Numbered from the stretch's first letter, positions 20,653-30,736 are shown. The stretch: DNA of 35,787 nucleotides from an uncultured Lachnospiraceae bacterium (GCA_946538445.1 CAMNGO010000003.1:1-35787); one strand, 5' to 3'. Numbers and translations: made by a program. The notes: generated by a model from the letters alone, not told the origin.

Positions 20653-22617
20653 ATGGACGATTTATATTTGAAATATTTAAAAAGCCTGTCGGTGCAGTAC
20701 CCGACCATCGCCAAGGCTTCCACAGAGATGATTAACCTGCAGGCAAGACTTAATCTTCCCAAGGAAACAGAGCATTTTGTATCGGATATTCATGGGGAAT
20801 ATGAACAGTTCCTTCATATTCTCAGAAATGGTTCCGGAGCCATCCGTAATAAGATAGAGGATGTATTTGGCAGCACCCTCTCCCAGAAAGATAAGAAGAG
20901 TCTGGCTGCTCTGATCTACTATCCGGAGCAGAAAGTGGAGCAGATGAAACTGCATCTGTCCCAGGAAGACCTTTTGGACTGGTATAAAGTTTCCCTTCAC
21001 CGGCTGGTGGCTGTGTGTAAGGAAAGCTCTGCCAAATACACCCGGTCAAGATTACGTAAGAATCTGCCGCCGGACTATGCATATATCCTTGAAGAACTGC
21101 TCAGTGAGAATAACCGGGTAGTACAGAAAGAAGAATATTACAACGAGATATTTGATACCATCATCCGTATTAATCGCGCCAAGGAGTTCATCGTGGCCAT
21201 CTCCACGGCCATCCAGAGACTGGTTGTTACCAGACTTCACATCATCGGAGATATCTTTGACAGGGGCCCGGGTCCTCACATCATCATGGATCACCTGATG
21301 AAAGACAATGTGGAAGTAGATTTCCAGTGGGGCAATCACGATATCGTATGGATGGGTGCAGCCTCCGGATCCTGGGTATGTATCGCCAACGTGATCAGGC
21401 TCTGTGCCCGCTATAATAACATGGATGTGCTGGAGGACGGTTACGGAATCAACCTCCTCCCATTAGCCACCTTTGCCCTGGACACCTATAAGGATGATCC
21501 TTGTGAGATCTTCCGTGGCAAGACCATGGTGGAGGTGCCGGAAAATGAGCTTGAACTCAATACCAAGATGCACAAAGCCATCGCAATCCTTCAGTTTAAG
21601 CTGGAAGGACAGGTCATCAAAAAACATCCGGAGTTCAAGATGGAGAAGAGAAATCTTCTGGATAAGATCAATTATGATAATGGAACCATCACCATCGACG
21701 GCAAAACCTATCCACTCCTGGATACCTCCTTCCCAACCATTATGCCGGAGGATCCCTATGCACTGACCCCGGAAGAAGAAGAGCTTATGAACAGGCTCTG
21801 CCTTAATTTTAAAAACTGTGAGAAGCTGCAGGAGCACATCCGCTTTATGTTTAACAAGGGAAGTATGTACCTGTGTTATAACGGTAATCTTCTCTATCAT
21901 GGCTGTGTGCCTATCGATGAGGATGGGATGTTCCGAGAGGTACTGATTAAGGATAAATACTACAAGGGCAAGGGCCTCTATGATATCCTGGAATACTATA
22001 TGAGAAAAGGATATTATGAGCAGGAGGACGAAGAGGAACATGAATATGGAAAAGATATCATGTGGTACACCTGGTCCAACGAGAATTCCCCGGTCTTCGG
22101 CAAGGAGAAGATGGCAACCTTTGAGCGGTACTTTATCGATGACAAATCACTCCATGAGGAAAGGAAAGACTATTATTATCAACTCATAGAAAATGAGGAG
22201 ATGGTAAACCGGATCATGGTGGAATTTGGACTGAATCCGGATACCGCCCATATCATAAACGGACATATGCCGGTGAAGACCAAGAAGGGAGAGTCCCCGG
22301 TAAAATGCGGCGGCAAGGTTATGATCATCGATGGTGGTTTCTCCAAAGCCTACCATAAGACCACAGGTATCTCGGGATATACTCTGATCTACAATTCCTA
22401 CGGATTACGTCTGGTAGCCCACGAGGCGTTCACCTCCACAGAGGATGTGATCGAGAAGGAGATTGACGTACATTCCAGTACGGTAATTCGCGAACTTAAC
22501 AGCGTGAGAGAGAGGGTCTATGATACAGAAAACGGAAAGAAATTCCGTGAGAAGATCAAAGACCTGGAAGAGCTGCTTCTGGCCTATCGTTCTGGTCTTA
22601 TCCTGGAAAGAGAGTAA
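20653..22617 (+). CDS. fbp: Class III fructose-1,6-bisphosphatase
   Basis: HFVSDIHGEYEQFLHILRNGSG, IIGDIFDRGPGP, WGNHDIVWMGAASGSW; AGGAGG RBS before 20653. Confidence 0.95.
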   Translation: MDDLYLKYLKSLSVQYPTIAKASTEMINLQARLNLPKETEHFVSDIHGEYEQFLHILRNGSGAIRNKIEDVFGSTLSQKDKKSLAALIYYPEQKVEQMKLHLSQEDLLDWYKVSLHRLVAVCKESSAKYTRSRLRKNLPPDYAYILEELLSENNRVVQKEEYYNEIFDTIIRINRAKEFIVAISTAIQRLVVTRLHIIGDIFDRGPGPHIIMDHLMKDNVEVDFQWGNHDIVWMGAASGSWVCIANVIRLCARYNNMDVLEDGYGINLLPLATFALDTYKDDPCEIFRGKTMVEVPENELELNTKMHKAIAILQFKLEGQVIKKHPEFKMEKRNLLDKINYDNGTITIDGKTYPLLDTSFPTIMPEDPYALTPEEEELMNRLCLNFKNCEKLQEHIRFMFNKGSMYLCYNGNLLYHGCVPIDEDGMFREVLIKDKYYKGKGLYDILEYYMRKGYYEQEDEEEHEYGKDIMWYTWSNENSPVFGKEKMATFERYFIDDKSLHEERKDYYYQLIENEEMVNRIMVEFGLNPDTAHIINGHMPVKTKKGESPVKCGGKVMIIDGGFSKAYHKTTGISGYTLIYNSYGLRLVAHEAFTSTEDVIEKEIDVHSSTVIRELNSVRERVYDTENGKKFREKIKDLEELLLAYRSGLILERE

Positions 22618-22679
22618 TCCTTTCTAATGAGGATTATTCGCCTGATCCTTATTTATAAAAACTGAAAATGATCCTATCC

Positions 22680-22722
22680 GGAACCAAAATGGACTTTCAT
22701 AGGCTATTTTGGTTCCTTCTTT
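22680..22722 (+). terminator. Rho-independent terminator after fbp
   Basis: GGAACCAAAAT / ATTTTGGTTCC 11-bp stem then TTCTTTAT. Confidence 0.8.
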
Positions 22723-22775
22723 ATCCGAATATATTTTCTCAGATGGAAATTTAACGATTTAATGGACTGATGTGA

Positions 22776-22805
22776 TTGACAAATAGCGGCAACCTGTTAT
22801 ATATT
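22776..22805 (+). promoter_or_regulatory. SigA-type promoter for ilvBN
   Basis: TTGACA - 18 nt - TATATT. Confidence 0.6.
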
Positions 22806-22848
22806 CTAAATTATCATGCAATAATTATGGGAAAAGGAGTATAACAAG

Positions 22849-24582
22849 ATGAAGATTTCTGGCAACAAGTTGTTTGTGACGGCGTTGAAAAAAGAAGGCG
22901 TGGATACGGTTTTCGGGTATCCGGGCGGTATGGTCGTCAATCTTCTCGATGAACTCTATAATGCCCCGGGAATAAATATGGTACTTCCAAGACATGAACA
23001 AGGCCTGATCCATGCGGCGGACGGATATGCAAGAGCCACCGGCAAGGTGGGGGTATGTCTTGTAACAAGCGGCCCCGGAGCGACGAATCTGGTTACGGGG
23101 ATCGCCAATGCCAACTATGACAGTATTCCGCTGGTATGCTTCACCGGGCAGGTTCCGGAGTATCTGATCGGAAATGATGCTTTCCAGGAAGTGGACATCG
23201 TCGGAATCACGAGAAATGTGGCCAAATTTGTCATTATGGTTCGTGACCGTGAGATGCTTGCCCAGAGGATTAAAGAAGCCTTCTATATCGCCCGGTCCGG
23301 GAAACCGGGACCGGTGCTGGTAGACCTTCCGGCGGACGTTATGGCGGAACTGGGCTCCACGTCCTACCCCACAGAAGTAACAATTCGCGGATATAAACCC
23401 AACACCAGTATCCATATCGGTCAGCTTAAGAAAGCTCTCACTTTATTAAAGAGAGCCAAGAAACCAATGTTCCTGATCGGTGGCGGTGTTAATATCGCCG
23501 GAGCACAGGCGGAGTTGACGGAACTGGTAGAAAAACTGGAGATTCCTGTGGTGACTTCCGTCATGGGCAGGGGAGCTATCGCGACAGACCATCGATTATA
23601 TTTTGGCAACATCGGTATGCATGGATGTTTTACGGCAAACCGCATTGCCAATGAATGTGATCTGATGGTTTCCATCGGATGCCGCTTTAATGACCGTGTC
23701 ACAGGAAGGATCGCAACATTTGCCCCGAATGCCAAGATCATTCATATTGATATCGAATCGGCAGCAATCTCAAGAAATATCATCGTTGATATCCCCATCG
23801 TGTCGGACGCCAAACTGGCAATCACCAAGATGCTGGAACTGACCAAACCGATGAAACATGAGAAATGGGTGGCTGATATCGTTAAGTGGCAGGAGAAATA
23901 CCCTCTTTCTGTGGACTGTACGTCCGGCGTCAACCCCCAGAAGATCATGGAAACTTTAAATGAGATCTATGCAGATAAAGATACCATCTTTACTTCCGAT
24001 GTGGGACAGCATCAGATGTGGGCTAATCAATACCTGAGACTGGATGACCGACATCGTCTGATTCAGTCCGGCGGACTGGGTACCATGGGATTCGGCCTTC
24101 CCTCTGCCGTGGGAGCACAGATTGGCTGCCGGGAGAAGGAAGTCGTGTCTATCAACGGTGACGGCGGATTCCAGATGAACATGCAGGAGCTGGCCACAGG
24201 GGTTGTGGAAAGCCTTCCTCTGGTCAACGTTATTCTGAATAACACCTTCCTTGGCATGGTTCGCCAGATGCAGACCCAATTCCATAAAGGACGTTTTGCA
24301 CTTACCAATCTGAACTGCTATAAATCAGAGACAGGGGAAGTGATCGATAAAGGATTTGAGGAGATGGAATATGTGCCTAACTTTGTGAAAGTGGCTGAAA
24401 GTTATAACTCCAAAGGCTATCGTGTCACAAAGGATGAAGACCTGAAATCCACCATAGAAGAAGCCAGAGCGTATGCCATGGAGCACAAAAGACCGGTCAT
24501 CGTGGAATGCATGGTATCTCCGGACCAGCTGGTAATGCCATGGATTCCGGGCGGTAAGAGTTTTGACGATATATTATTATAA
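22849..24582 (+). CDS. ilvB: Acetolactate synthase large subunit (ThDP-dependent)
   Basis: FGYPGGMVVNLLDELY...LPRHEQGLIHAADGYARATGKVGVCLVTSGPGATNLVTGIANA; ThDP motif NGDGGFQMNMQELAT. Confidence 0.95.
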   Translation: MKISGNKLFVTALKKEGVDTVFGYPGGMVVNLLDELYNAPGINMVLPRHEQGLIHAADGYARATGKVGVCLVTSGPGATNLVTGIANANYDSIPLVCFTGQVPEYLIGNDAFQEVDIVGITRNVAKFVIMVRDREMLAQRIKEAFYIARSGKPGPVLVDLPADVMAELGSTSYPTEVTIRGYKPNTSIHIGQLKKALTLLKRAKKPMFLIGGGVNIAGAQAELTELVEKLEIPVVTSVMGRGAIATDHRLYFGNIGMHGCFTANRIANECDLMVSIGCRFNDRVTGRIATFAPNAKIIHIDIESAAISRNIIVDIPIVSDAKLAITKMLELTKPMKHEKWVADIVKWQEKYPLSVDCTSGVNPQKIMETLNEIYADKDTIFTSDVGQHQMWANQYLRLDDRHRLIQSGGLGTMGFGLPSAVGAQIGCREKEVVSINGDGGFQMNMQELATGVVESLPLVNVILNNTFLGMVRQMQTQFHKGRFALTNLNCYKSETGEVIDKGFEEMEYVPNFVKVAESYNSKGYRVTKDEDLKSTIEEARAYAMEHKRPVIVECMVSPDQLVMPWIPGGKSFDDILL

Positions 24583-24594
24583 GGAGGGACAACC

Positions 24595-25113
24595 ATGAGG
24601 GAAGTCAGCAATATAAAGAAAAAAAGATGGGTCTCTCTTTATGTGGAGAACCGGATCGGTGTTATGGCCCGCATCGCCAGTATGATGGCGGGGAAATCCT
24701 ACAATATTGACAGCATTACTGTCGGGAAGACAGAAGATCCCACGGTATCTCGTATGACAATCGGTTTATCCTCCGATGATCCGACTTTTGAACAGATCAA
24801 GAAACAGTTGAATCGATGCGTGGAGGTCATCAAGCTGAATGATATCACAGATGCCCCAACACACATGAAGGAGATACTTTTCTTCAAGATTCACGATTGT
24901 TCAGAATTCGAGAAGGGGGAGATCTTCCGGATCGCCACCGTATTTGGAGCGAAAGCCATCGATTACGGTATCGACAGTGTTCTTCTGGAATGTGTCGCCA
25001 CCGAGGGAAAGAATAATGATCTTATCAAACTGCTCATGGAGAAATTCAAGAAAGTAGAAGTGGTTCGTGGCGGTATCGTAGCCATCGAATCCATCAGTAT
25101 GACTGATCGATAA
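24595..25113 (+). CDS. ilvN: Acetolactate synthase small subunit (ACT domain)
   Basis: WVSLYVENRIGVMARIASMMAGKSYNIDSITVGKTEDPTVSRMTIGL ACT domain; directly after ilvB. Confidence 0.93.
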   Translation: MREVSNIKKKRWVSLYVENRIGVMARIASMMAGKSYNIDSITVGKTEDPTVSRMTIGLSSDDPTFEQIKKQLNRCVEVIKLNDITDAPTHMKEILFFKIHDCSEFEKGEIFRIATVFGAKAIDYGIDSVLLECVATEGKNNDLIKLLMEKFKKVEVVRGGIVAIESISMTDR

Positions 25114-25156
25114 AAACGAGCAAACTGTTGGTTGTAATAATAAGAGCTGAGAAAAC

Positions 25157-25195
25157 AGTGCCGGGAAGATAGTGCCTCCCGGCACTTTCTTTTTT
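25157..25195 (+). terminator. Rho-independent terminator after ilvN
   Basis: AGTGCCGGGA / TCCCGGCACT 10-bp stem then TTCTTTTTT. Confidence 0.9.
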
Positions 25196-25204
25196 AAGAG
25201 ATAC

Positions 25205-25233
25205 TTGACAGGCGGAAAACATTAATATATTAT
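25205..25233 (+). promoter_or_regulatory. Strong SigA-type promoter for surface protein
   Basis: TTGACA - 17 nt - TATTAT. Confidence 0.7.
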
Positions 25234-25333
25234 ATAACTGTAAAAATATTACAATATTACTAATTAATGTAATATCTGAGCAAGGAGGTGGAGATACCAT
25301 AGGTCATAGGAATGTGCGAGTCAGCGAGGAATA

Positions 25334-28300
25334 ATGGAAAGAGAGGTTAAGTATATGCATCGTACATGGAAGAAGATCCTTGCATTAACGATAGCAGCGG
25401 TTCTTCTGTTAGGCAGCAGCAGTCTGTCCTGGACTACAGAATCCGCTTACGCTTCCCAGGTGCAGGATCAACAGGATGAACTTACCTCAGATAAAACGGT
25501 CAAAAGGACTGACGGACATGCCACGGAGAAAGAATCGGACAATGAAGATAATGAAGATAGCTCAGAAGGAAATACCAAAGAATCTTTGTCAGAAAGTGAC
25601 AAATCGGAAGAAAGCACATCAGATGAAAAAACTACTGAAGAAGGGTCTTCCGAAGAAGAGCAAGGGCAAGGGGACTCTTCTGAAGAGAAACAGCCTGAAG
25701 AACTGTCTTCCGAAGACAAATCTACCGAGGAGAAATCATCGGAAGGTACCTCAGCTGAAGAGTCTTCCACCCAGCCGTCACCGGAAGAAGCAAGCTCGGA
25801 AGAAACGATTCTTAAAGACAAAGAGAATTATACCCTCCTGTCCTCATCCGGACCGCACAACGTGGATATGCCCAATGTCACCAGCCATTATTTCCGGCTT
25901 CAGAGAGACAGTAAAAAGGTCAGCTCCGCTTCCGGCACATACCTTAAAGTAGTGGGTAATGTCAATGAAGCCTCCAGGTATATTTCCACTGAGATGGCAG
26001 ATGGGGCACTCTACAGTTTTACACCTCGAAAAACTTCCTCCACCACGGTATCTGTCGGAGGTGGAAGCGGGGGAAGCATCTCTTTAACCGCAGTAGCGGG
26101 AACAAACAGGCAACGCTTTGGAGATGTCTATGACGCTGTAAAAGCAGGCCGCATCAGCAGCAAGGTGTTCAACCTGTCAAAATGTTCCGACAATCCTTAT
26201 GCCCTGTATACCAATGTAGGCACCTGGTATGATACTTCCACAAGAAAAACCTATTCCGTGGACATGAAGATGGAGGTGACCGGGTATCTGTTTCCCTCCG
26301 AGAAGATTCGGAAACAGCTGTATAATAATTATACGGCACCTTATGTGGGATTCAACAGCAACATGATTGGAATCACTGTCATGGGGACGGATTATGTGCA
26401 GACTGCTTTAACCTTCTATTATCATGGAACAAGCACTGAGATATCCAATCTGCATGGTGTGATTCAATTCTGTGATGTGGATGCACAGCAGGGTGTGGAT
26501 TTTGGAAGCGGTTTTCAGAAGATTATTATGTTCAATACCTCCGGATCTCATTTGCAGTATAATCCTTCAGGTATCATGGGAAGCAGCCACGGATATGTCT
26601 CCAGCCGGACGGTGGAAAACGTGAAATCAGGGAATGCCAATACTACAGTCCTCGGAGTATTTACCGGATCAAAAGTATCCTGCCGCTGGACGATAGCAAA
26701 ATGTGACCACAAAGACACAGGTGGGTCTGCTTCCTACGGAGTGTCTTCCGGATTTGGAATTCCTGCCGACAGCACTCTGGCAAATGCCATCTCTTATTAC
26801 AAAAGTAACAGTACCGGTTTTTTGGGTATCTATACAGACTTAGGTCTGATTACTCTCCCTCCCAGGATTGACAAGAATGAATATAGTGGGAAGGTGGACT
26901 CTTCCAAGTCTGCCATCAATCAGAAAGAGATGAGCCTTGCTGACCGGGAGGAGGAGATGACTTTTGTGCTGGCCTCAGCCGCGGCATCCCCCTCTGACAT
27001 TACGAAAGCCAAATATATCACCTACAACATAACAGATACATTGGAAGCTGCATTTTCCCTGAAAGAGGATGGAGTGAAAGTATATACCGAAAAATCAGTC
27101 GAGAATTCGTCGAACACCTACAGTGATGTGACCGGACAGTTCACCGTTACGGTCAGCAATCAGGCGGACCACCGTACCAAGATTGTGGTAGCGGCAAAGG
27201 CAGACTCCCTTAATATGGCATCATTCTACGGAAGAACCTATTACGTTCACATCCCGGTAAGGATTCGGACCGAGGAAGAACTGGAAGCTTTTGGTCTGTC
27301 CCTTTCGAACTGGTATCAGAAGGATGAGTCCCTCGGGAAAGCGATCGGAAGCAAGCAAAGCTATCGAGGCCTTATCGCCGTCGGAAACAATTCTCAACTC
27401 TATGTAGTATCCAATCAAGGCACTTCGAATACTTTGACCAGTCCCACTAACGGAGTGCGCATTCCCATGCGTGTCTTAATCCGTAAGTATGGGGATGACA
27501 AAGAAACACCGGTAAAAGGAGTGACCTTCGCCTTATATGGCGGGGAACCGGGAAAGGATAATGACGGGAAAAAACCTTTGATGACCGCAGTGACAGATGA
27601 AGAAGGTTATGCATGTTTTGAACCGCAGACAGGATCATTTTTTAATGCCTCCTATGGGGACGGACCCTATTATATCGCGGAGCTTTCTGTTCCGGACCAA
27701 TATAAAGATATATGGAGTCCTTCGGTTGATGCTGATTGGAAATATGTGATTGAGAAGCTTCCTGATCTTTCCCTTTTGGAGAAAAGAGAAGATATGATCA
27801 CGAAAATCATTACCAAGGATGAAGGCTATCTGGATCATACTCTAAGGAATCATGAGAAAGAAAATAAAGAGAATTCCGTGAGAGCTTATAAGAAGAGCAG
27901 TGATACCGGAGAATACCTGGGAGGAGCACAGTTCGTGCTTTCCGAGTGGTCCGAGAAAAAGGGAGAATATGTCGAGTTAATGCCTCTGACTGAAGGCAAG
28001 GATGAGAATGGAGATATCTATTACAGTAATGGAGCTCCTTTCCGTAACACCATGGACAATCTCGGCAGATATAAGGTGCTGGAAACCAAGGCACCTGCAG
28101 GATGTCTCCTGGCTCATGATGCCTGGGAGTTCACCATGGGAGAGGAAACGGAAAAGATTGTCCACACCTTCGATAATGCATTGCAAAAGGTGGCTTTGGA
28201 GATCCTGAAAAAGGGAGAAGACGGTAAGCTGCTTCCTAAGGTAGTCTTCCAGGTAAAAGCCGCAGAGGACATATATGCTCCATGGGCATCAGAAGAATCC

Positions 28301-30277
28301 GGGGACAAAAGCAGCTCCCTCCTTGTATCCAAAGGTACGGTGGTTGATACCATTACAACTGATGAGGAAGGGATTGCAAAAAGTACAGAGGGTCACGAAC
28401 TGTATGTGGGAGAGTATCTGGTCGAGGAGATCCAAGGAGCAGAGGACTACGTAATGAGCACTGAGCCTCATAGAATCAGTCTGGAGTACTCGTCTGAGAT
28501 CAAGGAACCGGTAATCCTGCATCAGATTAGTCTGAGCAACCCCAGGATGCAGCCTGCTATGGCTGTGGCAAAGCTTGCTGACCACACAGTAAATCCGGTG
28601 GGAGAGGATGTGAAGTTCAATCGAACCAGCGGACGTTACGAAGAAGAAAAGGTGGATGGCATCTATAACAGTGAGGAAACCGTTGATTTTACAATTACTG
28701 TGACCAATACCGGAAATGTAGACTTGCTTGATCTTAGACTGGAAGATTCCATGGATGAACTTAGTGAAGAACAGGGATACAGTCTGAAAGAATTTGTGCA
28801 GGAGGAGGCCTCCTGTTTCCAGATACCTAAAGAGGGCTATTATGTATCTGAGAAAGGGAACAAAGTAACCGTTTCCTATGAGAATGATAATCCCATGAAT
28901 CTCATATTGGACCGGCTTCCGGTACAGGATTCCGTAAAAGTCCATTTCCTCACAAAAGTCAAAAAAGGAGCAGCAAATGTATATCATCTGAAGAATGATG
29001 TGAAACTGACCGCCAGATACCAGGCAGTACAGGGAAACGATGTGGAACTGAAATTAAAGGATGTTCCCACGGAAGATTTATTGGACGAAGATGGAAATCC
29101 TCTGACAGAAGACTGGGATCACATCAATATCCCGGGTGAACCGGCCGCTAAGGTTGCAAAACTTGCAAATAAAACCACAGGAGCTGTTCTGAAAGACGGT
29201 CGCTATGAAGGGAGGAAAAAGGAAGGCCTGTATGAATATGGGGAAAATGTAGATTTCACACTTACCGTAACCAATTCCGGCACAGCAGAACTATACCAGA
29301 TTCTGGTGAAGGACACACCGGAATCCGAATTGTACGAATCTCTGGAAAGCGGATCCATTCAGCTGGCAGAAGGAACATTCATTACAGAACAAGGCCATGA
29401 AGTGCATGCAGTGACCAAAGAACAGGAAGATAAGAGAAGTTACGGACTCTTGTTGGACACCTTATCTGCCGGTGACAGCGTAGAACTCCATCTCATCGGG
29501 AAGGTAAAATCCGGTGCCAAGGCAGCGACATCTCTCAGAAACCATGTTGTGATATCCGCGGAATATCAGGCAAGAATAGACAGTTTTATCTCTGTTCCCC
29601 ACACCCCGGAGATGGAAGACGAGGATACCATCGGCATCGCTACTCCGAATCTGGTCATCGCCAAACTTGCTGATAAGACCAAGGGAGTTAAATTAAAGAA
29701 GGGAAGATATACAGGAACCAAGAAACCCGGTACCTATCAGGCAGGAGACAGTGTGATCTTCAGCTTAAATATCACTAATAATGGAAAGGGAACGGCCAAG
29801 GAGCTTGTAATTACAGAGCACCCATCCGGAAAACTGACCAAATACGTAAGCCCTGTAGGATATCAGGTAAATGAGGGTGATACTCTCACCACAGCCAAGG
29901 GGAATACCGTCGAAGTGAAAAGTGTCTCCGCAGATAAGGTTACTCTAGATCAGCTTCTCCCCGGAGACTCTGTGGAGATATGCTATGAATGTAAAGTAAG
30001 ACAACAGATAAAAACTGTGCGGAACCTGAAAAACCAGGCCAGGGTAACGGGAAAGAATCCGGACGGCAGTAAGATTCCTGACACACCGGAGATGAAGGAT
30101 GAAGACAACATACATCTGAAAAAGATTTCCCCTCCATCCTCCAAATCACCAGCTTATCCCTCCTCCTATCCTAAGACCGGAGACAGTAGTAACACGGCAG
30201 TAAATCTGGCTATAGCAGGTTTGGCACTGCTGGGCATCTTGTATTCTGTCCGCAGACGGAGGAAACATAGCTCTTAA
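25334..30277 (+). CDS. Large cell-wall-anchored surface protein/adhesin (signal peptide, Ser/Glu-rich region, SpaA/Cna-B-like domains, three DUF11-like repeats, sortase motif YPKTG); start may be 25355
   Basis: N-terminal ILALTIAAVLLLGSSSL signal; Lys-rich SpaA-like domains (e.g. ETPVKGVTFALYG, YLGGAQFVLSEW..KAPAGCLL); C-terminal SYPKTGD-hydrophobic-RRRRK. Confidence 0.85.
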   Translation: MEREVKYMHRTWKKILALTIAAVLLLGSSSLSWTTESAYASQVQDQQDELTSDKTVKRTDGHATEKESDNEDNEDSSEGNTKESLSESDKSEESTSDEKTTEEGSSEEEQGQGDSSEEKQPEELSSEDKSTEEKSSEGTSAEESSTQPSPEEASSEETILKDKENYTLLSSSGPHNVDMPNVTSHYFRLQRDSKKVSSASGTYLKVVGNVNEASRYISTEMADGALYSFTPRKTSSTTVSVGGGSGGSISLTAVAGTNRQRFGDVYDAVKAGRISSKVFNLSKCSDNPYALYTNVGTWYDTSTRKTYSVDMKMEVTGYLFPSEKIRKQLYNNYTAPYVGFNSNMIGITVMGTDYVQTALTFYYHGTSTEISNLHGVIQFCDVDAQQGVDFGSGFQKIIMFNTSGSHLQYNPSGIMGSSHGYVSSRTVENVKSGNANTTVLGVFTGSKVSCRWTIAKCDHKDTGGSASYGVSSGFGIPADSTLANAISYYKSNSTGFLGIYTDLGLITLPPRIDKNEYSGKVDSSKSAINQKEMSLADREEEMTFVLASAAASPSDITKAKYITYNITDTLEAAFSLKEDGVKVYTEKSVENSSNTYSDVTGQFTVTVSNQADHRTKIVVAAKADSLNMASFYGRTYYVHIPVRIRTEEELEAFGLSLSNWYQKDESLGKAIGSKQSYRGLIAVGNNSQLYVVSNQGTSNTLTSPTNGVRIPMRVLIRKYGDDKETPVKGVTFALYGGEPGKDNDGKKPLMTAVTDEEGYACFEPQTGSFFNASYGDGPYYIAELSVPDQYKDIWSPSVDADWKYVIEKLPDLSLLEKREDMITKIITKDEGYLDHTLRNHEKENKENSVRAYKKSSDTGEYLGGAQFVLSEWSEKKGEYVELMPLTEGKDENGDIYYSNGAPFRNTMDNLGRYKVLETKAPAGCLLAHDAWEFTMGEETEKIVHTFDNALQKVALEILKKGEDGKLLPKVVFQVKAAEDIYAPWASEESGDKSSSLLVSKGTVVDTITTDEEGIAKSTEGHELYVGEYLVEEIQGAEDYVMSTEPHRISLEYSSEIKEPVILHQISLSNPRMQPAMAVAKLADHTVNPVGEDVKFNRTSGRYEEEKVDGIYNSEETVDFTITVTNTGNVDLLDLRLEDSMDELSEEQGYSLKEFVQEEASCFQIPKEGYYVSEKGNKVTVSYENDNPMNLILDRLPVQDSVKVHFLTKVKKGAANVYHLKNDVKLTARYQAVQGNDVELKLKDVPTEDLLDEDGNPLTEDWDHINIPGEPAAKVAKLANKTTGAVLKDGRYEGRKKEGLYEYGENVDFTLTVTNSGTAELYQILVKDTPESELYESLESGSIQLAEGTFITEQGHEVHAVTKEQEDKRSYGLLLDTLSAGDSVELHLIGKVKSGAKAATSLRNHVVISAEYQARIDSFISVPHTPEMEDEDTIGIATPNLVIAKLADKTKGVKLKKGRYTGTKKPGTYQAGDSVIFSLNITNNGKGTAKELVITEHPSGKLTKYVSPVGYQVNEGDTLTTAKGNTVEVKSVSADKVTLDQLLPGDSVEICYECKVRQQIKTVRNLKNQARVTGKNPDGSKIPDTPEMKDEDNIHLKKISPPSSKSPAYPSSYPKTGDSSNTAVNLAIAGLALLGILYSVRRRRKHSS
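28558..30111 (+). repeat. Three tandem DUF11-like domain repeats inside the surface protein
   Basis: AVAKLADHT...GRYEEEKVDGIYNSEETVDFTITVTNTG; KVAKLANKT...GRYEGRKKEGLYEYGENVDFTLTVTNSG; VIAKLADKT...GRYTGTKKPGTYQAGDSVIFSLNITNNG. Confidence 0.75.
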
Positions 30278-30315
30278 TTTAATCTTGAGTTTCAGAAAAA
30301 ATCTGATAAACACAA

Positions 30316-30343
30316 AAATGCCGGTTCGTAAGAACCGGCATTT
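30316..30343 (+). terminator. Rho-independent terminator after surface protein
   Basis: AAATGCCGGTTC-GTAA-GAACCGGCATTT, 12-bp perfect stem. Confidence 0.85.
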
Positions 30344-30510
30344 CTTAAAAGAGAGAAAAGTATGAAAAATTTTTTATCAAAAACTTTTTTGTTTTGATGG
30401 CTTCATTATACATGATAAATCTTTTTTATGTTTTAATGAAAAATAAAGAAATACCGGATAAAATTCTGAAGAAGTTCTTACATTCTTTTCCAACTTTCCA
30501 CAAATTCAGC

Positions 30511-30539
30511 TTGACTTTATACTTTCCCAGTGATATTAT
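30511..30539 (+). promoter_or_regulatory. SigA-type promoter for tRNA-Pro
   Basis: TTGACT - 17 nt - TATTAT, about 10 nt upstream of the tRNA. Confidence 0.65.
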
Positions 30540-30549
30540 TGTTTGGTAT

Positions 30550-30623
30550 CGAGGCGTGGCTCAGTTTGGTAGAGCGCTGCGTTCGGGACGCAGAGGCCGT
30601 GGGTTCGAGTCCCGTCGCCTCGA
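30550..30623 (+). tRNA. tRNA-Pro (anticodon CGG)
   Basis: CGAGGCG/CGCCTCG acceptor stem, CTGCG-TTCGGGA-CGCAG anticodon arm, GTGGG-TTCGAGT-CCCGT T arm; no encoded CCA. Confidence 0.93.
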
Positions 30624-30632
30624 TTAGGGTTA

Positions 30633-30677
30633 ATCCTGGGAGTGGCTTAAACAGTCACTCCTGGGATTTTGTTTTTT
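30633..30677 (+). terminator. tRNA-Pro terminator
   Basis: ATCC-TG-GGAGTG / CACTCC-TG-GGAT stem with an internal mismatch, then T-rich tract. Confidence 0.6.
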
Positions 30678-30687
30678 TCCCGGGCGG

Positions 30688-30727
30688 CTTGAGTCAAGTC
30701 AAAATTGACTTGACGACTTGACTCAAG
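30688..30727. repeat. Nested palindromic repeat between tRNA-Pro and int
   Basis: CTTGAGTCAAGTC ... GACTTGACTCAAG (13-bp arms), with an alternative inner palindrome GTCAAGTCAA-AA-TTGACTTGAC. Confidence 0.85.
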
Positions 30728-30736
30728 TAATCAGCT

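Noticed and set aside
22620-22848. T-box or peptide-leader attenuator upstream of ilvBN
   Set aside because: Promoter is only ~36 nt upstream of ilvB by prediction; the hairpin present is the fbp terminator; no T-box sequence (TGGNACCGCG-like) seen.
30394-30627. 77-aa ORF overlapping tRNA-Pro
   Set aside because: Overlaps the tRNA gene and its promoter; C-terminus is simply the translated tRNA.
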